DNA of 64,000 nt from Physcomitrium patens (Eukaryota > Streptophyta > Bryopsida > Funariales > Funariaceae), in the NCBI RefSeq assembly GCF_000002425.4, contig NC_037261.1, forward strand, positions 4,552,082 to 4,616,081. The letters run 5' to 3'. Under the pieces are notes generated by a model. That model made no database searches and was not told the origin of the DNA. It saw only the letters and a program-made list of their open reading frames with translations. Shown in pieces: positions 46,467-58,379 of the stretch. The first letter of the stretch is position 1. Every line of letters begins with the position of its first letter. A program made the translations under genes and the position numbers.

Positions 46467-48986
46467 GAAGAAGCCCTAGTAATACAATTTCAACAAACAA
46501 TGATTTAGAAACTTCTATAAGAATGAAGCTGCTGGTTTGCTTATATAACTTCAATATCTATTGCAATAAATCTTCACAATATTTTATATGTTTCAATCTT
46601 GGATCACAATTTGATCTTAATTGGAAGATTGACAAACTATGATAAGATAATTATGTTCAAAAATAAACATTATTTGATATTAGAACAAAATAAAAAATTA
46701 ACTACCTAAGGAAAAAAAAATAAGTAGAATGGACTTTATGAGTTTTATGATAAAGCATTAAAACCATTTATCATTGAAGTAATTTGAATGACAAATAAAG
46801 TCAATGCTATGCTATAGCATAAAAGGTTTGGATGCTTATATTATGCTGTTTTACAATATTTGTTGAGAGCTTGCCAAAAACAAGGTCTATCCCTACTTTA
46901 TACACTATAAGAGATGGATAAAGATTGCTTGGTTGAATGACATCATTGAGAAAGATTTCTAAAAAGTTTATTTCATTGCATAGAAAAGGCATTACAATCT
47001 ATGTACTAAAATTTAATAGGACCTATAAAAACACCATTCTTAAGAGGCTCTAAATACTTTGCAGTATTCCTTGATGATTACTTTCAAAAGAATTGTATAT
47101 ACTTCTTGTAAAGTAAGGATGAAATATTTAAGAAATTTAGGAAATTCAAAAACTAGGTAGAGTAGGAAATATGAAATCAAATACTATGTCAAAGGATGTA
47201 CAAAGAAAGAGATTATCTATCACAAGAATTTAATGACTACTTAAGAAGACAAGAAATCAAAAAGAAACTCACCATGGCATGTACTTCATAGTAGAATGGA
47301 GTCATCAAAAAGAAAAACCAAAACATAGTAGAAAGAATACACTTGAAGTCAATTGCATGTCAACTACTAGCCTACCTATGGATTGAAGTTATTTACTATA
47401 CTAACCATGTAGTAAACATTAGTTCTATTAGAAAAAATCAAGGTATAACTCTAGAACAATTCTACAATAAAACCAAATTGCATGTAGACTACATGCAAAT
47501 ATTTGAATTAGTTGCTTATCTTCACATTCTAAAAAAAATACAACTAAATTAAGTATATATTTTTGAGATATGATATTCAAACTAAATTCTATGGATTATT
47601 TGATTCTATATACTATAGAATTTGTATTAGTCAAGACATAGTATTTCAAGAGACTATGATAGGTTTTAAACATGTATAAAAGAATACAATCCTTAAGATC
47701 TTTGTCTGTTTATCTACTTTATCTCTTAGTCTTCTTACACACCAAGAGCCAATTTTTTCATCAATAGTAACTCACCTTAAGTAATATCTCCTTCAATATA
47801 ACTTATTCTATTTTTATTTTTACTTATTTAATTTAAAAAATTTATCTAAAAGAAAGATCCTAACCTTAGCCAAGTAGATCTTTAAGATAAATTAGGACCA
47901 ATTAACAAAATCAAGAAACTCAAAGCTAAGATTATAGCTTAATGCTTTGAATAAGAGGAAGATATATGCTTCTTTAAAATATTTATATTTATAGTCAAAT
48001 GGATAATAGTCAAAACTATTATTGAACTAGTAGCAAAAAGAAATTGGAAGCAACAACACTTATACATTAAAATATTATTTCTTAGTAAAAATTTTGAGGA
48101 AGAAATATATATGATACTACCTTTAGGTTTCAAAAAAAAAGAAAAAAAAAGAAAAAATGAAGATAAAGTTTACAAACTAGAAATAACAATATATAGATTA
48201 TGCCAAGTTCTCAAAGCTTGATATGGACAAATTGACAACTATTTATGAGACCAAAATCTATAAAAAAGTAATAAAGTTCCAAACATGTACTTTACAATTA
48301 AAAGTGACAACTACACAATAGTATTACTATATGTGGATGACATAATAGTTACAAAAAATTACTAGACTATAAATTATACCAGCATAGATATACAAAAGAA
48401 GATTAAACTTAACTAATCTAATTTAGCTTTTTAGACAAATGTATTCTTCTACTTCTGCACAAGTTTTGAATTTTTTAAATTCCATGCCTCAATATCCCTA
48501 TATGTGCATCGTATATTGTGACTAAGATGTAAAGATACTTATGCTATAACCTTGACATACTATATAGAAATTTTGAATATTAAATCTTCACAAAATCCTA
48601 GCTCTCAACACATGAGTTGAATGTGCCTTTGACAAAGATACAACCACTATGGTGAGAGATTCAATTCTTTCTCCACTTTTACTCTGCAATACAAGCATCA
48701 ACAATCTAGAAAGCAACAAACCAAATATTGATGCACAAATTCATTGAAGGATCAACAATACAAGCCAAATTGTAATGAGCAAAATTTGCAACTAAACAAA
48801 GCAATGCAACAAAAATAAATCAATTGCTTCTACAAGATAAAAGAGAACCAAAAAGAGAAGATATAAAAACAAAGTAGCGATCATCTCACTTGCAAAAAAT
48901 CCTCCAATATATGGCTGAGCTAATCAATGGCATTGATTGGAGTGAATTGAAAATGTGCTATTGAAAAATAAATCATGGATGCAAGT
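46467..48986 (+). pseudogene. Copia pol remnants (integrase and reverse transcriptase)
   Basis: At 47343-47552 the reading LKSIACQLLAYLWIEVIYY then TNHVVNISSIRKNQGITLE corresponds to the end of the copia integrase core (normally MARCML...WAEAV-TAVY--NR-P). At 48321-48350 VLLYVDDIIV is the RT catalytic YVDD box. Stops and frame breaks separate these pieces, and RNase H was not recognised. Non-functional. Confidence 0.75.
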
Positions 48987-49263
48987 TGTGAGGAGGTGTT
49001 GGCAAACTCCAACTTGCATCACTTCAGGAGCAATAAACTCATTTTGCACCACCTTCAAATGATGTACTTGTCTTTCTCATATCACTACCTGCTTGGCCAC
49101 AATGCCACTGAGTCACCTCCTTACATCCATGTCAGCCATATTGCCATGTCACCTCTATGTTGCACTTAGGGTTAGGGCAAAACTTGATTATGTGGCTAGG
49201 ATAACACAAATGTATAAAATAGTCTTGTCATGAGACAAATGTAATTGAGTGAAATTCTCAACA
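48987..49263 (+). repeat. 3' LTR of the copia element, 277 bp
   Basis: TGTGAGGAGGTGTTGGC to GAAATTCTCAACA. It pairs with 45444-45752 but lacks the extra segment there. Its end is followed by GAGTC. Confidence 0.85.
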
Positions 49264-49268
49264 GAGTC

Positions 49269-50253
49269 TCTTGAAAGTCTTCGAAATTACCTGTTATTGC
49301 TGTAGTACGGATACTCAGCAGAAGGTATTCTCAAACGGCATTATGGAGTTAGAAAACTTGTTACTTATAGTTCCTTTTGTTGACATAATTATCAATCCGA
49401 GGTTCAGAAAATTTTCAGTTTCTGATGGTGAGCAGTGACATTCAAAAGCCGCTACGAAAAAGTCCGTTGACTTCCTTGGTGAGGTATCATTCTTGGGGAA
49501 TCCTCATGGTGTGCGCACAAGATGCGTGACGATACCCACTGCCCTGGACGAAGACTTCGCTGAGGTTTGCAAAGGTCGATGATGGCTGACCGACTTCATT
49601 ACAACCCGCTGCGCTCATATCAGGCTCTTGAGTCCCTTACCATGGTCCACGTCGAATGCATAATTCCATAGGAAAGGGAGTCTCCGATGGAACCAGAAAG
49701 TCATCTGACTGGCTACGACATGTTGTATGGACTCGACGCAGGTTGAAACAAAGCAAAGTAGAGTGTAAAGAACTAAGACCTGTCAAGAAAGGTTGCGGGA
49801 CATTCCACCAACACTGTTGTTTTCCACGATTTGCATAGCACAATTTCCGAGTGAGTGTGATGATTCCTGCAGAAGTACGTATTCTCAAATTCCGATACTG
49901 AGGACTGCCAGGCTCCTTCAAGTACATAAGTTTGGAATTTGTTCAAAGACTGCAACACAAATATTGTTCATGCCAAATCCTGTCAGAGACAAACTAGTTG
50001 GTTAGAAAACTTCGACACGAATTGCGACTCAACTTAGTTCTAGTTTCTGATGCCTACCGAGCGTCGGTGAGTTCGAAAGACTTCTCCCAGCCTTTCACAT
50101 AGCCAGTGTGAGAGGAGATTCATAAGTCAATTCGGGTCGTATTCACAAGTTAGGCCCTTATTTCTGTCTTCTTGTGCCAATTGCGAACGAGTGTAGAGTC
50201 TTTGCATAGAAATCGCAAGCAGAAACCCCGTGAAAGTCTTCAAATTCCTCAAC
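49269..50253. other. Upstream region of the C2-domain gene
   Basis: Normal composition, several overlapping short frames on both strands (for example 49637-49958 minus), none with a motif. Probably promoter and 5' UTR. Confidence 0.35.
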
Positions 50254-51078
50254 ATGAAACTGAATACAAGGAAGTTGGACATAGTGCTTCAATCCGCGAA
50301 CGGGTTGAAGAAAGTGCACAAGAGTAGATCGGCAGCTTACGCAGTCGCATGGATGGACCCAGGTGTGAGAGTACCCTCTCCATTTGACAAAAACCATGGC
50401 CGAAACCCTGTCTGGAATGCCACCATCTCCGTGACTCTTGACGAGCGGACCCTAGGGCAACAAAAGTGCTTGAATATTGAACTTCTCGGGCAAGGATTGG
50501 TGTCCACGAAGCCGATCGGATTCGTAAAGATTGACATGACTGATATCCTACTGAAGGGGTCGCAAGGAGCCTCTGTTCATGTGCCATTTCTGCAACATCC
50601 GGTTCGATTCACACCCATCTATTTACAACTGAAATCTCCCCATGTTTGACTTCCAAATTTTCCAGAATATTCATCTTCAAGCTTTGTCGACAAACTTGGC
50701 TAGGCAATGACGTTTCTCTTGGAAATGCAGGTGTTTAGGCGCTCGGGAAAGCAGCGGGGAGTCCTCAACTTCGAGCTTTGCTTGCAAGCGTCGACAATGT
50801 CTATGCATCGTTTACCACAAGAAGAGAATCTTAAGCCTATAACTGCACCATCGAATCCTTCAGAACCATCCGCGTGGCCGCAAACTTATCAACGTGAACC
50901 TGGCATGCACCCTCAGCAGTCTGTGATGCGCAGTTTCTCGTCTGCGAAAGCACTGTCGCGCTCGAGTTCTGCAGACAAAGACTACGGCAATAAGTTGGCC
51001 AGAAGCACTTCGAAAGCGCCTCGTTGCAAGCAGGATGAAATTTCTCTTCTCGACTCTTTTTTCGAAGTTGATCTTTGA
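50254..51078 (+). CDS. C2-domain protein, SRC2-like, about 246 aa, two exons
   Basis: ATG at 50254 (MKLNTRKLDIVLQSANGLKK). One C2 domain over residues 5-145: AAYAVAWMDPG, NPVWNATISVTLDE, LNIELLGQGL and IGFVKIDMTDIL, closing in exon 2 with VFRRSGKQRGVLNFELCL. The RxSGKxxGVLNF end is typical of plant SRC2-like and related C2 proteins, which associate with membranes. Many acidic calcium-binding positions of classical C2 loops are not evident. Exon 2 begins at 50731 after AAATGCAG. The donor is either 50644 (CAT|GTTTGA) or 50602 (CCG|GTTCGA); both keep frame, and the first is used here. The tail (residues 165-246) is Ser/Pro-rich and basic. Unspliced reading would stop at 50649 inside the domain. 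Confidence 0.75.
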
Positions 51079-52600
51079 AGAATTTTGTATAAGACTATTG
51101 TGGTGGTGCAGAAAGATCACCGGGGAAACAAATATTACAGCAAACTCCTTAGAGGGCATCACGTGCCATTCCCAGATGTAAAGGTTTAATGGACTCGAAA
51201 AGTCCACCAACGGTTCCTAGAGAAACAAACTGGCTCCTTGAATTAAGCTATGTCAGTTTCAAGTTGATCCAAAATGTAGAGTAGGATTCTCGACCATACG
51301 TGGAAGACCTGTACGCTAGTTTATCTACAAGGGTTTAAGTTCTGCGTTTTCTCAATGCAGTGCCTTTGATCATACACATCACGTTGCTAGGCTCTCATCA
51401 AAACTTGCGAACGTAATCGAATGTGTCGGTCCTTCATCCCACACCCTAGCTTGAATACTTAGATACCCACAAAAACTGTAACACGTGAAAAAAACCCATA
51501 TCTACTTTACCACCATCCAAGACAAACAACCTATGGGTCGAAATGTTCAGATTGGCATACTGTTGGGAATTACGAACAGGGCTCACACAACCTGCAAGGA
51601 CACTGCACGAACGTTCATTCAGCAACAAGGAGCAGTCATGGCAAGCTTTACTCCAGGAACCCAAAAGCATGATCAACGCTAGCAGGCAGATTTGGGTAGA
51701 ATGCTGCCTTCTCGCTTCTCAAAGCGAGAAATGGGAATCAAACCATAACTCAGGAAACCAATTTCTTCACATCAGTTTGCGACTAGTTCTCGTCGTACAC
51801 ATATGAGAGTGCATGAGGTTGAACACTGATGATGAATCTAGAAAGTAGTGCACAGATCGTGTGATCGACGCAACGTGAAGGACTTTTAGCGCAGACTGCT
51901 GAATCGATACACCCTATTCTCAGTCATCGTGTTCGACTGTCAGAAGTGTCGGTGAATAACGTCGCCGTCGATGCTCTCGTGCGTCTGTGCGCATTCGGAG
52001 GACAGTGTCGGTGCTCCATGCGAATGAGCAGTCAAAGTTCCAACATCCTGTCGAGAAATCCGGATGTGAAGTTTCATGTTATGCATAGATTTGCAGTTAC
52101 ATGAAATATCTGTTAATCTCAATTTCATTTCATTGATATGTATATCAGTTGGAAACATAAACCATACCAAAAGAAGATCTGTGTCTTTTGTAATGATTTG
52201 ATTGACCAACCAAAAACCAACTCAGTTGTTTCTAACAGAGAAGAATCTGATAATTACTTGTATTTCAATCATGGATTTACTTCAGAACAAGATGGTATTG
52301 ATTCATGTTGAAACATAAAACTATAAATTGAAATACAACCTACAAAGTATTATGTTTAACTTCACTCTGAACCACTGGGTCTAGCCTCACTGTTTCATGC
52401 TGCTTTGAATTAAAAGGGGTTTAAAGACAAAATCGATGTGAGGTCAAAATGTGGGATGCATGAAGTTTTTTTGTTGGAAGTAATGGTAATTGTTTGTGAA
52501 ATATGGACAAAAAAGATAAGAAAAGAAAAGAAAAAGAAAGACTCTGCATTGACTGTTGACTTGACTGTCAATACTTTAGGTACTGACTTTTGACTTCAAA
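51079..52600. other. Downstream region of the C2 gene, no gene seen
   Basis: Normal composition to about 52440, then a shift to AT-rich sequence. Short overlapping frames on both strands show no motif. Confidence 0.35.
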
Positions 52601-55600
52601 CATTCTTTTAATTAGAGCAAAAACAAAATCATTCACTTGGGATTAAACTAAAAGAAAATATTCAAGTACATTTTGTAGGTTTGAATAAAAATAGGATTTT
52701 AAAATTAGTTCTTTAAATACAAATAGGATTTTTAATTGATTTAAATTAATTTTATTATTATAAAAAATTATCAAGATAGAAAAATGTAGCTTTAAATTGA
52801 TATTAACATTATAAAAACATTTTAGGAATTTTTAAAGAAATGTTTTTAAGACTTTAGTAAAATTAAGTTTTACCACCTTGAGAGCCATTATGAAAAAATA
52901 GAGGAAGATTTGAAGACTATACAAGGTTTTTAAACTAATTGGATGTTTTAAAATACCATGGTAAAGCCAAAAATAGAAAATTAGTTCTATTCATAAAAAA
53001 TAGATGGAAATAACAACAATAAATTCATAGCTAAGACAAAAATATAATATAAATACCTTTTATAGAACAAAATGGCAAAAGAAAACAATTTAGACACAAT
53101 GTTAATGTACAATAGCTATAAATGTGGATCTTACAATAGAGGCTTATATAAAATCCTATCACTAAGTTTTAAAAGAAATTTTGGAGGTTTATTATTATGC
53201 AATTCAAATTATATTTTAAAATTTGATGATTAAATTGTTAAATATAAATTCAAATATCTAAAATGATTTAGATTATAAGTAGTTTATAGATATCAAATCT
53301 TAATATTTATTTTTGATGGATTTTTATATAAAAAAATAGCATATAGTTTTAATAAAAATATGTTGTATTCTAGACAAAAGATACTTTGAAGATAATAATT
53401 CTAATTTCAAGATAGCCATAAAGTTATAATCTCTAAATCTCTAAAAAACTTAACATAGAATTTTTACAATCCAAGAATAATTTTTAGATTTTAGTTATTT
53501 TATCTTACATTGGTTACAAATTAAAAAAATAAAAAAACAAATTAGATGATCTTTAAGTCGTTTCTTGTTGGATTTAAAGCAATGAGTATTTTTAGAGTTT
53601 AGTATTTTTAGGTGAAGACAAAAACTTAATAATTATAATTCTTAGATTTTTTTATTATATTTGATTCAAAGAATGATTAGAAGCCTTCTATTAATTTTTT
53701 TTTTAATTTTATAACAAAATAAGAAAAAATCATTTTTATAGGTTATAACTATCTATTTTCTAGATAAACATATTATTATAGATATACTAATTAAGTAGAA
53801 TAAGACTCTAAAAGTTTAGAGAATTGAAACAAAAGAAGTTTACTTTATATCACAAGTAAGGAGCTACAACAAGATACAAGTACAAGACTAAAAGATTCAA
53901 GCTTAGGTAAAAATATTTTATTATTAAGACTAAGGATCTCTTTAGTCTCAATTCTTATATATACTAAGTATAAAGAAGATTCTTTAGGAGTTTATTTGAT
54001 GCTTGAAATTGAAGAAAATCTAAGATCCTTCTTTACCAACTTTTAAAAATAACTTAGCCTCTAAGAACCTTATATGACCATCTCAAATCCTCTAGAACCT
54101 TCTAGGATCTTAAAAGAAATTCTTTAAACCTACTAGAATCTCCTAAAGCCTTTTCAAAATTATTTGGAGTCTTTAAAAATCTTCTAAGACCAAGTAGAAA
54201 CTTTTTATATTATATATTTGTAAAATCACCTTCCACTTTGGCTCTAAGTTCCATAAGAAGGGATAAAGTCAAAATTAATCAAAGATGAAGGAAGTCCAAG
54301 ATATTGCATGATATTTGTTACATACTTAAGTTAACTTTTGCAAGTCAAAAGATTCATCAATCTTTGTAATCAATGATAGTGATTAATGTTTTCTATTATA
54401 GACCATGTTTAAACTTTTGTGTCTATGTTGCAAAAATGTTCTTTAAAATATGCTTCAAGATATCTTTTATAGATAAGTTCTACTCTGATAATGATTACTA
54501 TAAAACAACTATTAGATATTCTTTGGCATCTTCTTAGTTCATCCAATTCTTTATGTTAAGATTGATGGCTTGAAATGTTTAATTGAGATGGCTTTATTAA
54601 TATTAAATTAATTTTTTAAATTATTTATAACTAATTATGTAATCTAAATCAAAAGATGTTTTGTAATCTTGAGGTAGAATAGAACCATCTTTGGATTTTT
54701 AAAATTTATATGTCTATAAAAGTTAAATTCTAAAACTTTTGGAACTACTTCTATCCTTTCTATAAAAAATTGCTAAAGAAGTTGATCAGGGCTATGGCAA
54801 TTATGATCTTTTCAAAATAGTTGATTTTTTATAAGATTCTAAAAGAGGTATAAAAAGCATGATATATCTTCATAATTGCTAGTAGTTTCAATTTATAATC
54901 AATAGAATTATTTTTTTTGAATAGAAAATATTTATTTTTATTTATTGAATTCTTGTTCTTAACAATTAGATGATGTTTTATAGCATATTTGAGCTTCTAC
55001 CAATTAAAGTTTTAACATAGCTTAAATATTAGTAATTTGGCTTACTAAATTATTTAAATCTAGAATTTTAGATCTATTAATAGAAAATATATTTCATATT
55101 AGATAAAAACCATAATTAAAATAAAATATAATTTCTTGAATAGATGTATGAATTATGTGGTTGTAAGCAAATTTAATTGAAAATAAATTTTAATATCTAA
55201 TTGTCTTTTTTGTAATTGACAATGCATTTTTAGTAGTTATTTAAGACTTAATTGATTTACTTCCTATGGCTATTGATTTATCAATATATACTAAGAAAAT
55301 TTATGGAAATAATAAAAATATCTCAAAAAATAACTTTAAAAACTTAGATACAAATTATGGTCCATAATTTGATATAATATCATCAAAACATTCATGATGT
55401 TGATAAATATTATCAATAAAGATTTTGGCAATTATTTCATCACTGATGGTCTTCTAGTAAGAAAAAAAATATATCGTCTTAGTAAATCAAGTGAAAATTA
55501 TATATAAAATATCAAAAGAATTTAATAGTAAAATATTAATAATAAAGTTTATAGAGATAAAAGACCATAGTTGCTTTGGAATTGATAACAGTTGAAGAAA

Positions 55601-57081
55601 TCTATATATATGATGTTGATGATTCTTTAAACTAGAGCATATGTCATAAGACATAAAAAAAAAATTAACAATATTTTTATATTTGAAACCACTCAAGATC
55701 TCTAAAAATAAATTCTAATGTCTTATTAAACCTATAATGTCCTACAATTAAAATGTCATGATGTATAAAGAGAATAATAGCTCTTTTAGAATAAATAGAC
55801 TAAAATAAAAGAAATAATGTTGTATTATTTATTGTCTTAATTGAAAATGCACCAAATACTTAGTTGTAGATGGTAAATTATAATTTGCAACAAACAAAAG
55901 TTCTAATAGAATTCTAAATAGATTCCAATTGAACCTTAAATAATTTTAAAGAAATCTTAAAGAAATTCTAAAATAAACATAAAGATTTTTTAAAGTTTTT
56001 TAAAAATATTATAAAGAAATATAAAAATAATTAAATAAATTAAAAATTAAAAAATATTAAAAAATAAAATTCTAAATAAATTTTAATAAAATTCTAATCA
56101 AATTTTAAAAAAAATCCTATTCAAATCCTAAGTAATTCTATCAAATCTTCAGAAAATCCTATTACAAGTCAAAATCTCAATAATTAATAATTTAATCATC
56201 AATTCTTACTCAAATTATGTATGTATTTTATTATTTAAAAAATACAAAAATTTGAAGAAGATTGAATTATAAAATAAAAAAATAAATTTCTTAATTTGCT
56301 GAAGTATTGGCCAACCTCCTTCTCTAATCTTAATGCTAATCTTCCAATACCAATATTTTTTGATTTTATTGTCCAATTGATTTTAAAATTTTTATAATTA
56401 TTAAAAATCAAGTTTACTATAGATGTACCTAATTGAATCTCATTCTAATTAATTTTTTTTTTGTAAATCTTACAAACTCTCACTAATATTTTAAACTCTA
56501 ATTTTTAAGACTCCAATCTATTTGAGCTTCATTAATCTTAAAATTTATTATTGATCAAATATAAAACTTACAATATACATATAATACAACTTTAATCACA
56601 AGCTTATAAATTTTCACATGTAGATCTATAATAAATATCACAAATGATTTTGAAGTATAAACCTTTTTTATTTTTAAAAAATCTATATTATCCCAATTTA
56701 ATCGTAATTTTGAAAAGCTTTTACAAAGTCATTATAAACTTAAATCACTTAAAACCAATGTTTAAAGAATGTCATTCTTGTCTACACATAAATCTCACTT
56801 TTTAATCAATCAAAGAACCTTGGATTTACCTTAAGTATATAATTTTATACATTAAGTTTGTTATTAATCATGTTTTAAAATTTATTCTCTTTGAATATCA
56901 ATTCCTAATTTTTTAAGGTAATTTTTTCTAAAAATTCTTTTTAAATATTTTATAAAGATGGAAGAAAAAAAATATAGATGCTATACTTGGCAAAAGTGAG
57001 AATAGATTTACAACTATTGTACATTGTCACAAACTTGTCAATATTCTCAGGGTAAAAATTTCACGCATCTTCAATGCCAAC
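52601..57081. other. AT-rich block 3
   Basis: About 4.5 kb of very high A+T. Unlike the other two blocks, part of it (53820-55900) can be recognised as a drifted gypsy element. The rest (52601-53819, 55901-57081) shows only low-complexity A/T sequence with no motif. Confidence 0.5.
53820..55900 (-). mobile_element. Highly drifted Ty3/gypsy relic
   Basis: About 55330-55800 aligns base by base with the integrase region of element C (59150-59560): GATATAATATCATC for GATACGATATCATC, and AGTTTATAGAGATAAAAGACCATAG for the start of the catalytic core. At 53830-54215 repeated CTCTAGAACCTTCTAG and AAAGATTCAAGC/TCTTATATATACT text resembles the family B LTR. Most differences replace C or G by T or A. 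No frame survives. Boundaries are approximate. Confidence 0.65.
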
Positions 57082-57495
57082 TGTGGTTGTCATTTTACTT
57101 ATTCCGGAAGAAACCTCTCAGAATAAATCCATACAAGGGAATTCAAATACAAGAAAAGACCATGTATATGAGCTCTAATTATTAGGGTCACAGAATTAAC
57201 AGCTACTGCTGAATGCTTACAATACCGAAGAACACTTAACTTTTTCTTCTTACTCTCGACTCTCTCATATCAATACGGTAACAATCATGACATCAATTTC
57301 AGTACCCTGTATAATTCACGAATATACAAGCACAACCCAAACCCTAGAATGAACAACTTTCAATCCATAGTATCTGATCAAGACAATTCCTTCCATTAAA
57401 ATTTATCTCCACTAAACTTACAATCTTGCAATAAATAGTGATTGGAAACTTCCATACATCTTCAATCTTTCACAACAATTGATAAACAGTGATCC
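57082..57495. repeat. Part of a family E LTR, interrupted by element C
   Basis: TGTGGTTGTCATTTTACTTA at its start corresponds to the start of the solo LTR at 3491, and blocks further in agree in order. It stops exactly at the LTR of element C (57496), so C inserted into it. The other half should lie beyond the right edge of the window. Confidence 0.6.
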
Positions 57496-57844
57496 TGTCA
57501 CGGACACAGAATACAGACTTGATATCTACCAAGAAGTTCAAGAAGAACTGACAAGAACTAGATTAATCAGATGAATACAAGAACAACACCAGAGAGGTGA
57601 GCTAGAGCTCCAAGAGATGTGTTGTCGAGACTGAAGAACTCTTCAGCCTCGATTCCAATATATACTCCTATTTAGGAAGCTTCTCAAGCAACTTCTACCA
57701 ACTAGGAAGCTTCTAGAAGGTTCTAGAAACTTATCTCTAGAAGGTTCTAAGGACTATGTCCCGAACATCTTCTACCAACTAAGAAGCTTTTAGAAGGTTC
57801 TAGAAACTTGTCTCTAAAAGGTTCTAAGGACTATGTTCCTAACA
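57496..57844 (-). repeat. 3' LTR of element C, 349 bp
   Basis: TGTCACGGACACAG to TGTTCCTAACA. It matches 584-999, with one fewer internal copy of the AAGGTTCTA block. The transcribed strand has the heat-shock-like blocks first (about 57840 to 57680), then ATATATA at 57658-57664. The five bases left of it are GATCC. Confidence 0.85.
57706..57728 (-). promoter_or_regulatory. Five-unit perfect heat-shock element
   Basis: GAA at 57706-57708, TTC 57711-57713, GAA 57716-57718, TTC 57721-57723, GAA 57726-57728, each pair separated by exactly two bases. This is the consensus for heat-shock-factor trimers. It sits about 45 bp upstream of the TATA-like motif in the transcribed direction. Further GAA/TTC pairs occur at 57740-57830. 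Confidence 0.65.
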
Positions 57845-57870
57845 TCACCCCTTCCTTTAGCTTCGAGGTC
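57845..57870 (-). promoter_or_regulatory. Polypurine tract of element C
   Basis: Minus strand reads AAAGGAAGGGGTGA directly before the 3' LTR. Confidence 0.75.
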
Positions 57871-57894
57871 TCTGAGAAGCAATGTTGTTGTCAA

Positions 57895-58248
57895 TCAGTA
57901 CGAACGCAAGAAAATGAAGATCTGTTGCATAACGTCTGCTATGAACTCCAACTGTTGTTCACGAGGTAAGTGGTTCATCGGCCCTTGAAGCCAATAGTAG
58001 TGGCCCACTCCTTCAACTTCTGACCAAGCATGAACTTTCGTGTCTTCATTGTGAAATTGTCCTACAAATATGCCTTCTGATTGACCATCGTAAGCAGGCT
58101 CGGACTCAAATACAATCACTAGTGATCGGTTACTTGGTATCCTCCGTCGTCGTCGTGGTATAGGTGGTTCTTTATCTCGGGGTCGCCTTCGTGAACTAGT
58201 TGGTTGAGATAATCTGACTGGCATAGTATCTATCTCTTGGCTATCCAT
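57895..58248 (-). CDS. Extra ORF between pol and 3' LTR of element C, 117 aa
   Basis: ATG at 58248 (MDSQEIDTMPVRLSQ) to a stop 50 bp before the LTR. It is uninterrupted while pol next to it has several stops. It begins with an arginine-rich stretch (SRRRPRDKEPPIPRRRRRIP), which may bind nucleic acid, followed by a more ordered part (VFESEPAYDGQSEGIFVG, HAWSEVEGVGHYYWLQGP). I do not recognise a family. It could be an accessory retrotransposon protein, an extension of pol, or a captured piece. Confidence 0.5.
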   Translation of the reverse strand: MDSQEIDTMPVRLSQPTSSRRRPRDKEPPIPRRRRRIPSNRSLVIVFESEPAYDGQSEGIFVGQFHNEDTKVHAWSEVEGVGHYYWLQGPMNHLPREQQLEFIADVMQQIFIFLRSY

Positions 58249-58379
58249 ATCAGAAGACCAAACTATGGCTACTGAAAAAATTCTATTTTATCTTGGAGAA
58301 AATAACTATATCAACTACGAATTTTGGTGGTGCTCTCTCCCTTTCTTATATTCTTGGGTGAGCAAGCTTCAAAAAGAAG

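Larger units (their letters stand above)
45444..49263 (+). mobile_element. Ty1/copia retrotransposon, decayed, 3.8 kb
   Basis: Two similar LTRs (45444-45752 and 48987-49263), a near-perfect tRNA-iMet primer site right after the first, a copia-type gag, then integrase and RT traces in plus orientation. Flanks TAGTC (45439-45443) and GAGTC (49264-49268) match at four of five bases, a likely target duplication. Element is AT-drifted and full of stops, and short for a copia, so internal parts are missing. Confidence 0.85.

Noticed and set aside
50590-50620. GGTTCGATTC, which resembles a tRNA B box
   Set aside because: It lies within the C2-domain coding exon, and no A box or cloverleaf can be formed around it.
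57895-58248. Extra ORF of element C considered as an envelope gene
   Set aside because: No signal peptide, no membrane segment and no cysteine pattern; reported only as an unidentified accessory ORF.
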